A DNA stretch of 8,815 nucleotides from an uncultured Collinsella sp. Its GTDB lineage: Bacteria; Actinomycetota; Coriobacteriia; Coriobacteriales; Coriobacteriaceae. Position 1 is the first letter of the stretch. Each line of letters opens with the position of its first letter. A model generated the notes under the pieces. It had not been told where the DNA came from, did not search any database, and saw only the letters and a program-made list of their open reading frames with translations. This document shows positions 1 through 6,550 of this stretch, piece by piece. A program made the position numbers and the translations under genes. The stretch is taken from the NCBI GenBank assembly GCA_902494935.1, contig CABUVH010000081.1:1-8815 (forward strand). The letters are read 5' to 3'.

Positions 1-437
1 CCCGCGGGCATGGGGGTGCGCCCGGAAAGCCGCGTGATCACGACCGACTGGCTGATTCCCGGCAGCGTGTATTCCTGGCGAAGCGCCGCCGCGGCACCGC
101 AAAAGCTCGACACGCCGGGCACCACCTCGTAGTCCACGCCGCGCGCGTCGAGTGCGTCCATCTGCTCCTGGATGGCGCCGTATAGGCACGGGTCACCCGT
201 GTGCAGGCGCACCACTTCCTCGCCCCGCGCATCCGCCGCACACATCACGTCGAGCACTTCCTCCAAGGTCATGTGCGCGCTGTCGTAGACGACGCAGGAT
301 TCCTTGCAATCGGCGAGCAGCTCGGGGTTCACAAGGCTCCCCGCCCAAACGACCACGTCGGCCGCGCGCAGAAGGCGCGCCCCGCGCAGCGTGATAAGGT
401 CGGCGGCGCCCGAGCCTGCGCCAACGATATGAATCAT
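1..437 (-). CDS. cbiF: Cobalt-precorrin-4 C11-methyltransferase, N-terminal part (runs off window)
   Basis: SAM-dependent methyltransferase of corrin-ring synthesis that methylates C11 of (cobalt-)precorrin-4 in the cytoplasm. Only the first 145 codons of a family usually near 250 residues are present; the 3' end lies beyond the left edge. Seen directly: an N-terminal glycine-rich SAM-site motif VGAGSGAADLITLRG (residues 5-19), then RLHTGDPCLYGAIQEQMDAL (77-96) and the YEVVPGVSSF stretch (103-112) followed by LTLPG-like TLPGISQ. These are hallmarks of the CbiF/CobM branch of tetrapyrrole methylases. The ATG at 437 is preceded by a GGAAGG Shine-Dalgarno 5 nt away. It diverges from the riboswitch-cbiK operon, so the locus probably belongs to the anaerobic (cobalt-early) B12 pathway, because a CbiK chelatase sits beside it. 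CobM (aerobic name) is the alternative label. The family call is secure; the pathway variant is inferred from the neighbour. Confidence 0.9.
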   Translation of the reverse strand, partial: MIHIVGAGSGAADLITLRGARLLRAADVVVWAGSLVNPELLADCKESCVVYDSAHMTLEEVLDVMCAADARGEEVVRLHTGDPCLYGAIQEQMDALDARGVDYEVVPGVSSFCGAAAALRQEYTLPGISQSVVITRLSGRTPMPA

Positions 438-568
438 CCGAGCCTTCCCTTCCCGTTTCTCATCGCAACCGTTTACGCCGCCCTTCGCACAGCGGGCAAA
501 ACACGGCGCCCGCAGCGGCAATCGGCGCAAATACGCAGGCAGGAGGCGCAATGCCGCCCGCCCTGGCT

Positions 569-597
569 TTGACACGTTCACAAGTGCCCACTATCAT
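569..597 (+). promoter_or_regulatory. Sigma70-type promoter of the riboswitch/cbiK operon
   Basis: A perfect -35 box TTGACA (569-574), a 17-nt spacer and a -10 box TATCAT (592-597) would start transcription near 604-606. That is about 25-30 nt before the start of the cobalamin aptamer and nearly 300 nt before the cbiK start codon. The -10 lies inside a small palindrome CTATCATAG. No equally good promoter is seen for the divergent cbiF gene. Confidence 0.75.
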
Positions 598-629
598 AGT
601 AAAAGTTTCGGCAACGAGCATATGACAAT

Positions 630-797
630 CGGATAAAAGGAAATGACCGGCGCGGCGCCCGCACAGCCCGCGCTGGCTTGCGGAGGGAACCAGGTGGGAA
701 TCCTGGGCAAGGGACATTACTGTATAGGACGCGCGGGCGAACTGCCTCGCGCCCCAAGCCAGACTGCTTCGCCTTTTCCTCACGGCATCGCCGTGGC
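630..797 (+). ncRNA. Cobalamin (B12) riboswitch aptamer
   Basis: The conserved B12-element core is readable on the plus strand. GGAGGGAA (682-689) leads into the P5-like hairpin CCAGG(690-694)/CCTGG(702-706), whose loop carries the GTGGGAAT type sequence. Then come GGGACATTACTGTA (711-724), matching the family's CCCGCCACTGTA box, and the closing AGCCAGACTGC (757-767). A variable-arm hairpin GCGCGGGC...GCCTCGCGC lies at 731-752. GGATAAAAGG (631-640) can pair with CCTTTTCC (772-779) as an outer stem, and CACGGC/GCCGTG (781-786/790-795) forms a further hairpin that could be the loop-loop partner arm. The known role of the family is to bind adenosyl- or methylcobalamin and shut off downstream expression. 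Here the target is cbiK and probably the whole transporter operon. The exact outer boundaries are approximate. Confidence 0.85.
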
Positions 798-811
798 GTT
801 AGCTCCTTGTG

Positions 812-836
812 AACCCCGAGGGGTGCGCTTTTCTTT
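812..836 (+). terminator. Possible riboswitch-controlled attenuator
   Basis: A short stem ACCC/GGGT around a CGAG loop (813-816/821-824, or five pairs if the loop tightens) is followed after four bases by a U-rich run (TTTTCTTT, 829-836). Its place between the aptamer and the cbiK start suits an expression platform. The stem is short, so this is tentative. Translational control is an alternative: two further hairpins precede the ribosome binding site, CTTGT/ACAAG at 839-852 and GCCGG/CCGGC closed by a GGGA tetraloop at 861-874. Confidence 0.4.
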
Positions 837-895
837 CGCTTGTGCCGACAAGCAACTGTCGCCGGGGGACCGGCAAACCGAGGAAAGGAAAAACC

Positions 896-1822
896 ATGTC
901 CGACCAGATGTCACGCCGCGGCTTCATGGGCGCCGCAGCAACCGGAGCCGTCGCGCTCGCCGGATTCGCGCTCGCGGGCTGCTCCAGCACCTCCGCGAGT
1001 TCCGAGAAATCGAGCGAAAAGGAGAAGGCCGTGAAGCCGGTCATCCTCGTCACGAGCTTCGGCACGAGCTACAACGACTCGCGCCACATCACCATCGGCG
1101 CCATCGAAGACGCTATCCGCGAGAAGTACTGGCAGGACTACGACATCCGCCGCGCCTTCACCGCGCAGATCATCATCGACAAGCTGAAGAAGCGCGACGG
1201 CATCACGATCGACAACATGACCGAGGCGCTCGACCGCTGCGTGGAAGACGGCGTGAAGGAAATCGTCGTGCAGCCGACGCATCTCATGGGTGGCCTGGAA
1301 TACACCGACGTGAAAGACGAGCTCGACAAGTACGCCGACAAGTTCGACAAAATCTCGCTCGGCGACCCGCTGCTCACCTCCGACGACGACTACAAGAAGG
1401 TGGCCGCAGCCATTAAGGAGAACATGGCGTCCTTCGACGACGGCAAGACGGCGCTGTGCCTCATGGGCCACGGCACCGAAGCCGATTCCAACGCCGACTA
1501 TGCCAAGATGCAGGAAGTGTTCAAGAACGAGGGCTTGACGCAGTTCTTCGTCGGCACCGTCGAGGCTGAACCGACCTGCGAGGATGTTATCGCCGCCGTG
1601 AGCGCCGCAGGCTACAAGAAGGCCGTGCTCGCGCCGTTCATGGTGGTCGCGGGCGACCACGCGAACAACGACATGGCAGACGAGACCGACCCCGACAGCT
1701 GGGCTGCGAAGTTCGTGGCCGCCGGCTTCGAAGTGACGTGCCTGCTCCAGGGTCTGGGACAGAACGTCGCGGTCGACGACATCTACGTCTCACACGTGGA
1801 CGACGCCATCGCCAAGCTGTAA
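896..1822 (+). CDS. cbiK: Exported lipoprotein CbiK-type sirohydrochlorin cobaltochelatase
   Basis: A 308-residue class II chelatase that, by family, inserts Co2+ (or Fe2+) into sirohydrochlorin without ATP. Motifs seen: VTSFGTSYNDSR (residues 52-63), the QPTHLMGG strand (127-133), MGHGTEADSN with His192 and VAGDHANND with His255 (the metal-binding histidine pair of CbiK), and GTVEAEPT with Glu223. The N-terminus is the unusual part: SRRGFMG (6-12) is a twin-arginine motif. It is followed by a hydrophobic stretch and the lipobox LAGC (Cys29), then a Ser/Glu/Lys-rich linker to about residue 45. The enzyme should therefore be exported folded and anchored on the outer face of the membrane, as periplasmic CbiK(P) of Desulfovibrio is exported. 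The start at 896 has AGGAAAGGA 7 nt upstream; earlier in-frame Met codons would bury the Tat signal. It is the first gene after the B12 riboswitch. Family confidence is high. The true substrate outside the cell (cobalt and sirohydrochlorin, or heme-type tetrapyrroles) is open. Confidence 0.92.
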   Translation: MSDQMSRRGFMGAAATGAVALAGFALAGCSSTSASSEKSSEKEKAVKPVILVTSFGTSYNDSRHITIGAIEDAIREKYWQDYDIRRAFTAQIIIDKLKKRDGITIDNMTEALDRCVEDGVKEIVVQPTHLMGGLEYTDVKDELDKYADKFDKISLGDPLLTSDDDYKKVAAAIKENMASFDDGKTALCLMGHGTEADSNADYAKMQEVFKNEGLTQFFVGTVEAEPTCEDVIAAVSAAGYKKAVLAPFMVVAGDHANNDMADETDPDSWAAKFVAAGFEVTCLLQGLGQNVAVDDIYVSHVDDAIAKL

Positions 1823-1831
1823 ACTCGCCGC

Positions 1832-1904
1832 GCACGGGGGCGCCGGTCGCGTCCCCGTGCAACGGGCATGCGCCTTCCCCGACTGACGGCGCATGCCCGT
1901 TGCA
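1832..1904 (+). repeat. Two adjacent, slightly overlapping strong hairpins between cbiK and the lipoprotein gene
   Basis: Hairpin 1 is a 12-bp stem (1832-1843/1849-1860, one G-U) with a 5-nt loop. Hairpin 2 is a perfect 17-bp inverted repeat (1858-1874/1888-1904) with a 13-nt loop. They share 3 nt (1858-1860), so both cannot form fully at once. No U-run follows either stem, so a classical intrinsic terminator is not supported. RNA processing or stabilisation, attenuation that lowers expression of the downstream transporter genes, or a protein-binding inverted repeat are all possible. Confidence 0.7.
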
Positions 1905-1966
1905 TTCGCATCCCGCCCACCCACAGCACGGCGCGGGCGGTCGAAGCGATTGAAAGGAACCCCTCC

Positions 1967-2500
1967 ATGTTGAAGAAAACCCTCGCCTTCGCCCTGTCGG
2001 CGGCGCTTTTCGCGTTCTCGCTCGCCGGCTGCGGCGGAAATTCAATCGACAGCGCAAAGGCAAGCGATGCCGATTCCCAGGAAAAGACCGAACAGGCGGC
2101 CGATGCGCCCGAGGGCGCAAGCGCTGCCCCCATCACCGCCGACAAGGTGGCCGACGGCACCTATCCGATCACCGTAGATTCCAGCTCGAACATGTTCAGG
2201 ATTGTGGACGCCCAGCTCATCGTGGAAAACGGCTCCATGCACTGCGTGATGACACTTTCCGGCACGGGCTACGGCAAGCTCTTCATGGGCACGGGTGACG
2301 AGGCTGCCGCCGCGAGCGAGGCCGACTTCATCCCCTATGTGGAAAACGCGGAAGGCAAGTACACCTACGACGTGCCCGTTGAAGCGCTCGACGAGGACAC
2401 CGCCTGCGCCGCGTGGAGTATTAGAAAAGAGCAGTGGTACGACCGCACGCTCGTGTTCGAATCCGCCGGCGTCGATCTGCGCGCCGACGCACTGAAGTAA
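1967..2500 (+). CDS. Small lipoprotein with a beta-rich (possibly NEAT-like) domain
   Basis: A 177-residue exported lipoprotein: K-K charged start, hydrophobic segment, lipobox SLAGC with Cys22, then an Asp/Glu/Ala-rich linker to about residue 58. The single folded domain spans roughly 62-165, opening with ADGTYPITVDSSSNMF and closing with YDVPVEALDEDTACAAWS and KEQWYDRTLVF. The same plan occurs at the N-terminus of the next gene product: a GYGKLFMG-type strand, then ...VPVEALDE, then ...aromatic-D-x-TL-x-F. The two proteins therefore probably share a ligand-binding module. The closing pattern recalls heme-binding NEAT domains, but this is a weak, by-eye resemblance. Its position between the chelatase and the binding protein suggests a surface carrier or docking protein for the transported compound. 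ATG 1967 has AAAGGA 8 nt upstream. The molecular function is not established. Confidence 0.8.
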   Translation: MLKKTLAFALSAALFAFSLAGCGGNSIDSAKASDADSQEKTEQAADAPEGASAAPITADKVADGTYPITVDSSSNMFRIVDAQLIVENGSMHCVMTLSGTGYGKLFMGTGDEAAAASEADFIPYVENAEGKYTYDVPVEALDEDTACAAWSIRKEQWYDRTLVFESAGVDLRADALK

Positions 2501-2504
2501 CGCC

Positions 2505-4076
2505 ATGCGGTCGATTCTTCCCAAGGGGGAAAACAGGAAGCGCCACAGCATCGCGGCGCGCGCGATCGCCTGCGTTCTCGTCGCCCTGCTCGCGCTTCCC
2601 TTCGCGGGGTGCAGTGCGAGCCCGAACGCGACCGGTGCCACGACGGGCTCTCAGGAATACACTGTGAGCGTCTCGCTTTCCGGCGGGTCAGGGCGCGCAA
2701 GCATCGCCTCACCCACCACAATTGTGAAGGATGGCGACACCTACACCGCGACGGTCACCTGGTCGAGTTCGAACTACGACAAGATGACCATCGACGGCGT
2801 GGACTACGCGCCCATAAACGACGGCGGCAACTCCACGTTCGAGATACCCGTCACGCTCGACGAGGACATCGCCGTGTCGGCCGAGACCGTCGCCATGTCG
2901 ACGCCGCACACCATCGACTACACGCTCCACTTCGACTCATCCACCATGAAGGAGAAATCGGGCGACGATGCAAGCGGCGACTCCCCCGCGGGAACGGCTT
3001 CAAGCGCCGCGGCCGACTTCCACAACCCAGATTTGGGCTGCGGCTGGGAGCCGACGGGGACGCTTCAGCTTGAATACGCCAAGCACTTCACTGTCGACGA
3101 GTTCGAAGGCGGCCTGCGGCTTATCTGCGTTTCGAACGGGGAGCGCTTCCTCGTGGTGCCGCAAGATGCGAAGGTACCTGATGGGTTGAGCTCTGACATC
3201 GCGGTCATAAGGCGCCCCGCCGACAAGGTGTACCTCGTGTCGTCGGCGACGATGTGCCTGGTCGACGCGCTCGATGCGAACGACAATATCTTCATGTCGG
3301 GCACGAAGGCCGACGATTGCTCGGTCGCGGGCTTCAAAAGCGCGCTCGAAAGTGGGGCGATCGCCTACGGCGGCAAGTACAGCGCGCCCGACTACGAGCG
3401 AATATCGGCCTCGGGCTGCACGCTCGCCATCGAGAACACCATGATCAACCACACACCCGATGTGAAGGAAAAGCTGCAGAAACTCGGGCTCGTCGTGCTC
3501 ACCGAACAGTCGTCGAGCGAGCCCGAAGCACTCGGGCGCGTCGAGTGGATTAAGCTTTTCGGCGTCCTGTTCGACAAGGAAGACGAGGCCGCGCACCTGT
3601 TCAACGAGCAGAAGGCCCGCGTCGAGCAAACGTCGAGGCTTGCGTCGTCAGGTAAAACCGTGGCGTATTTCTACATTAACTCGAACGGGGCCGCCGTCAC
3701 GCGGCGGGCGGGCGACTACGTGGCGCAGATGATCGAGCTTGCAGGCGGCAACTACGCGCTCGATGACGCGCAGACGGCGTCGACGTCAGGTTCGTCAGTA
3801 ACGCTCGAGATGGAGCGCTTCTACGCGACGGCGAAGGATGCCGACATCATCGTCTACAACGGCACCATCGACGAATCGGTTGCCACCTTGAACGACTTTG
3901 TAGGCAAAAACGCGCTATTGTCGCAGTTCAAAGCCGTGAAGAACGGCAACGTCTGGGTCACAAGCGCCGACATGTACCAGCAGATGACTTCTACCGCCGA
4001 CATTATCGACGAGCTGCACGGGGCGTTCACCGGCGATGACGCGAGCGACTTCCATTATCTGAGGAAGCTCGGCTAG
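2505..4076 (+). CDS. ABC transporter substrate-binding lipoprotein (FecB/BtuF-like) with extra N-terminal domain
   Basis: A 523-residue surface binding protein for a metal-chelate ABC importer. A basic N-region and hydrophobic segment (17-35) end in the lipobox LPFAGC (Cys36). Residues 51-145 form an added beta-rich domain (SLSGGSGRASI, WSSSNYDKMTIDGVDYAPI, STFEIPVTLDED, MSTPHTIDYTLHFD) resembling that of the preceding lipoprotein. A Ser/Ala/Gly-rich linker (146-172) leads to the periplasmic-binding fold of the helical-backbone class at about 185-523. Its family-style motifs include YAKHFTVDEFEGG (191-203), GTKADD (266-271), GKYSAPDYE (290-298) and EWIKLFGVL (347-355). Typical FecB/BtuF proteins are about 300-350 residues, so the N-terminal domain accounts for the surplus length. 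It starts 4 nt after the previous stop with no strong SD, suggesting translational coupling. The ligand could be a corrinoid, heme, another tetrapyrrole or a siderophore; B12 riboswitch control upstream favours a corrinoid or cobalt-related ligand. Confidence 0.88.
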   Translation: MRSILPKGENRKRHSIAARAIACVLVALLALPFAGCSASPNATGATTGSQEYTVSVSLSGGSGRASIASPTTIVKDGDTYTATVTWSSSNYDKMTIDGVDYAPINDGGNSTFEIPVTLDEDIAVSAETVAMSTPHTIDYTLHFDSSTMKEKSGDDASGDSPAGTASSAAADFHNPDLGCGWEPTGTLQLEYAKHFTVDEFEGGLRLICVSNGERFLVVPQDAKVPDGLSSDIAVIRRPADKVYLVSSATMCLVDALDANDNIFMSGTKADDCSVAGFKSALESGAIAYGGKYSAPDYERISASGCTLAIENTMINHTPDVKEKLQKLGLVVLTEQSSSEPEALGRVEWIKLFGVLFDKEDEAAHLFNEQKARVEQTSRLASSGKTVAYFYINSNGAAVTRRAGDYVAQMIELAGGNYALDDAQTASTSGSSVTLEMERFYATAKDADIIVYNGTIDESVATLNDFVGKNALLSQFKAVKNGNVWVTSADMYQQMTSTADIIDELHGAFTGDDASDFHYLRKLG

Positions 4077-4080
4077 CACC

Positions 4081-5121
4081 ATGAGAAGCCGACTTTCCAT
4101 GACATACGACGAATCGGGGCGCGCCGCGCGGTGTCGCGTCGTGACGGCGCTGCTCGCCGTTGCCCTCATCGTGCTCGTCGGGGCCAACCTGTGCATCGGG
4201 AGCGTGCTCGTGCCCGCAGACCACATCCCCGGCATCCTTTCGGGCGGCGCGGCCAATTCCATGGAAAGCCAAGTCATCTGGGAGATTCGCCTGCCGCGTG
4301 TGCTTTCAGCCGTGCTTCTCGGCGGGGCGCTTTCCCTCTCCGGGTTCCTGCTGCAGACGTTTTTCAACAACCCCATCGCCGACCCGTTCATCTTGGGCGT
4401 CTCCTCGGGCGCAAAGTTCGTCGTCGCGCTTACGATGATCGTACTTCTGGGCGCGAACCAGGCCATGTCCTCGCCGGCCATGGTGGCCGCAGCGTTTCTG
4501 GGATCGCTTTTCACCATCGGCTTCGTGCTCCTCATCGCACGGCGCATAAGTTTCATGGCCATGCTCATCGTGGCGGGCGTCATGGTGGGATACATCTGCT
4601 CGGCGGCGACGAACTTTCTCATCGCCTTCGCCGACGACCAGTCCATCGTGAACCTGCACAACTGGTCTTTGGGTAGCTTCTCGGGTTCGAGCTGGGACGA
4701 CATCGCGGTCATCGTGGTCGTGGTGATCACCGTGAGCGCATGCGTATTCGCGATATCGAAGCCCCTTTCCGCCTTCCAGCTGGGAGAAGCCTACGCGAAA
4801 AGCGTCGGCGTGAACGTCGCACGCTTCCGCGTGGTGCTCGTCCTTCTAGCGAGCATGCTCTCCGCCTGCGTGACCGCGTTCGCTGGTCCGGTGTCGTTCG
4901 TAGGCATCGCGGTTCCGCATCTCGTGAAGTCGGCGCTGAAGTCGTCGAAGCCCATCCGCGTGATTCCTGCGTGCTTCTTGGGAGGCGCCATCTTCTGCGC
5001 GGGTTGCGATTTGATCGCGCGCACGCTGTTCTCTCCCGTCGAGCTTTCCATCAGCGCCGTCACTGCCATCTTCGGCGCGCCGGTGGTTATCGCGCTCATG
5101 CTGAAGAAGCGGGTGAGGTAG
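4081..5121 (+). CDS. FecCD/BtuC-family ABC transporter permease
   Basis: A 346-residue integral membrane subunit that forms the translocation path of the importer, probably as a homodimer. Family landmarks are visible: RLPRVLSAVLLGGALSLSG (70-88) followed by LLQTFFNNPIADPFILGVSSG (90-110), NWSLGSFSG (194-202), the G-x-AYAKSVGV stretch (235-243) that normally contacts the ATPase, GPVSFVGIAVPHLVK (269-283), and the closing PVELSISAVTAIFGAPVVI (319-337). Length and hydrophobic pattern fit about ten membrane spans. It starts 4 nt after the binding-protein stop, and the next gene's ATG follows its own stop directly, so it is an internal operon gene. Met7 (4099) is a possible alternative start with no better SD. 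Substrate class (vitamin B12, heme or ferric siderophore) cannot be separated from the permease sequence alone. Confidence 0.93.
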   Translation: MRSRLSMTYDESGRAARCRVVTALLAVALIVLVGANLCIGSVLVPADHIPGILSGGAANSMESQVIWEIRLPRVLSAVLLGGALSLSGFLLQTFFNNPIADPFILGVSSGAKFVVALTMIVLLGANQAMSSPAMVAAAFLGSLFTIGFVLLIARRISFMAMLIVAGVMVGYICSAATNFLIAFADDQSIVNLHNWSLGSFSGSSWDDIAVIVVVVITVSACVFAISKPLSAFQLGEAYAKSVGVNVARFRVVLVLLASMLSACVTAFAGPVSFVGIAVPHLVKSALKSSKPIRVIPACFLGGAIFCAGCDLIARTLFSPVELSISAVTAIFGAPVVIALMLKKRVR

Positions 5122-6438
5122 ATGGGGGAATTCGTGCCGCGGCCCAAAACGCTCGGAGGGAACATTCCATGCTTGGCCAGTCCTGAGCTCGCACGAAAGC
5201 GCCAGAAGACACTTTCGGCTCGTGCGGAACTGCGTGCGGAACGCCTCCTTCGAGCGGAGTCGAACCTCGAAACCCCGGTCGAAACGCAGGCTGACGGAGC
5301 GCCGCTTTTCCGCATAAGCGACCTGTCGGCGGGCTACGACAAGAAGGTCGTAGTCGAAGGCGTCGATCTGGAGGTTCGCGCGGGCGACGTCGTGGCGCTC
5401 ATCGGGCCGAACGGCTCGGGCAAGTCGACCATCTTGAAAACCATCACACGCCATCTGGCACCGCTTGCCGGCGCGGTCGAGCTCGACGGGCGGGAGATTT
5501 CCCGATGGAAGACGGCGGAGTTCGCAAGGAACCTTGCCGTTATGCTGACAGATCGCCCCCGGACCGAGCTCCTCACCTGCCGCGATATCGTAGAGGCGGG
5601 AAGGCATCCCTACACCGGGCGAATGGGCACACTCTCGCCCGACGACCATAGTCGGGTCGACGAGGCCATGAAAACCGCACATGTGGAAGAGCTCGCCGAG
5701 CGCGACTTCATGCAGATAAGCGACGGGCAACGCCAGCGCGTCATGCTCGCACGCGCCATCGCGCAGGATCCGCGCGTGCTCGTGCTCGACGAGCCCACGT
5801 CGTATCTCGATATCCGCTACCAGATCGACCTGCTGCGAATACTTCGCCACCTTGCGAAATCGCGGAATGTGGCTATCATCATGTCCATCCACGAACTCGA
5901 GCTCGCGCAGAAAAGCGCCGACAAGGTGATTTGCGTGAAGGACGGCCGGGTCTTCCGCGCCGGCGCACCCGAGGACATATTCACGCGCGAGACGATTGGC
6001 GAGCTCTACGGCCTTAAACATGGCACCTTCAACGAGCGCTTCGGCAGCGTGGAAATTGGGCGCCCACACGGCGATGCGCACACGTTCGTCATCGCTGGCG
6101 CAGGTACGGGGTCGGCTGTGTTTCGCCAGCTCATCCGACAGGGCAAGGCGTTCTACGCGGGCGTTCTGCACGAAGGGGACATCGACTGCGAGCTCGCGCG
6201 CGACCTGGCGACGGAATGCGTGGCCGAGCGCGCCTTCGAGCCGATCGGGGATAAAACCATAGCCCGCGCCAAAGAGCTCCTCGTCCACTGCGCGCGCCTT
6301 ATCGTGTGCCCCTCCGCCTTCGGCACCATAAACGCCCGCAACGCAGAGCTCGTCGAGTTCGCACGCTCGCATGGTATCGAGGTCATGCGAGTATGCGAAG
6401 GCGCATCGGAGGATTCCCATTTGGAGTGGGAAGAATAA
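5122..6438 (+). CDS. ABC transporter ATPase (FecE/BtuD-like) with extra C-terminal domain
   Basis: A 438-residue cytoplasmic ATPase that drives the importer. The nucleotide-binding domain (about 62-310) has Walker A GPNGSGKST (95-103), signature ISDGQRQR (199-206), Walker B VLVLDEPTSYLD (219-230) and H-loop SIHELELAQ with His257. Two additions make it far longer than the usual ~255-270 residues. The first is a charged 60-residue N-terminal extension (ARKRQKTLSARAELRAERLL). The second is a C-terminal domain at about 315-430 opening with FVIAGAGTGSAVFRQLIRQG (322-341), followed by FYAGVLHEGDIDCELAR and a VCPSAFGTINARNAELV stretch. Similar tails are recalled in cobalamin-type ATPases of haloarchaea and some Clostridia, which supports a corrinoid link; this is from memory. 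The start is uncertain: ATG 5122 abuts the permease stop with a weak GAGG. A better SD (GGAGGG, 5155-5160) precedes an in-frame TTG at 5173 (12 nt away). It also precedes an out-of-frame ATG at 5169 that yields only five codons. Confidence 0.92.
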   Translation: MGEFVPRPKTLGGNIPCLASPELARKRQKTLSARAELRAERLLRAESNLETPVETQADGAPLFRISDLSAGYDKKVVVEGVDLEVRAGDVVALIGPNGSGKSTILKTITRHLAPLAGAVELDGREISRWKTAEFARNLAVMLTDRPRTELLTCRDIVEAGRHPYTGRMGTLSPDDHSRVDEAMKTAHVEELAERDFMQISDGQRQRVMLARAIAQDPRVLVLDEPTSYLDIRYQIDLLRILRHLAKSRNVAIIMSIHELELAQKSADKVICVKDGRVFRAGAPEDIFTRETIGELYGLKHGTFNERFGSVEIGRPHGDAHTFVIAGAGTGSAVFRQLIRQGKAFYAGVLHEGDIDCELARDLATECVAERAFEPIGDKTIARAKELLVHCARLIVCPSAFGTINARNAELVEFARSHGIEVMRVCEGASEDSHLEWEE

Positions 6439-6461
6439 ACTGGACTTTCTTTTAAGGATCC

Positions 6462-6548
6462 TCAGGCTACAGCTCCTACACCGGCGAGGTCTCCAAGGCG
6501 CCGGAGAACCTCGTGAACAGGGATTTCCACGCCGACGAGCCCAACTAG
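6462..6548 (+). pseudogene. Remnant of an IS3-family transposase (orfB fragment)
   Basis: One plus-strand frame reads GYSSYTGEVSKAPENLVNRD followed by FHADEPN and then a stop (6465-6548). In IS3-family orfB transposases this is the linker between the helix-turn-helix region and the DDE core, normally continuing with a W-(L/V)-T-D-(I/V)-T-E-F-like sequence. Here it stops at exactly that point. Upstream the frame closes at TAA 6453-6455, so neither the N-terminal half nor the catalytic core is present. No start codon or terminal inverted repeat is visible. It lies between the ATPase stop and the convergent tetR stop, with a palindrome TAGGCCTA (6546-6553) at the right edge. It is read as a scar of insertion and deletion, not a working gene. 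The family call rests on a short but characteristic motif. Confidence 0.75.
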
Positions 6549-6550
6549 GC

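Noticed and set aside
438..783. Minus-strand frames and a possible second B12 riboswitch upstream of cbiF
   Set aside because: No B12-box pattern is seen on the minus strand here, and the open frame lies over the aptamer and promoter region without family motifs.
911..1660. 249-codon minus-strand frame opposite cbiK
   Set aside because: The His/Val/Ala/Gly-biased translation is typical of an antisense shadow, and the plus-strand frame has clear CbiK motifs.
5719..5742. Non-standard ABC signature ISDGQ in place of LSGGQ
   Set aside because: SDG variants are common in the FecE/BtuD-like branch, and all other catalytic motifs are intact, so it is not taken as a defect.
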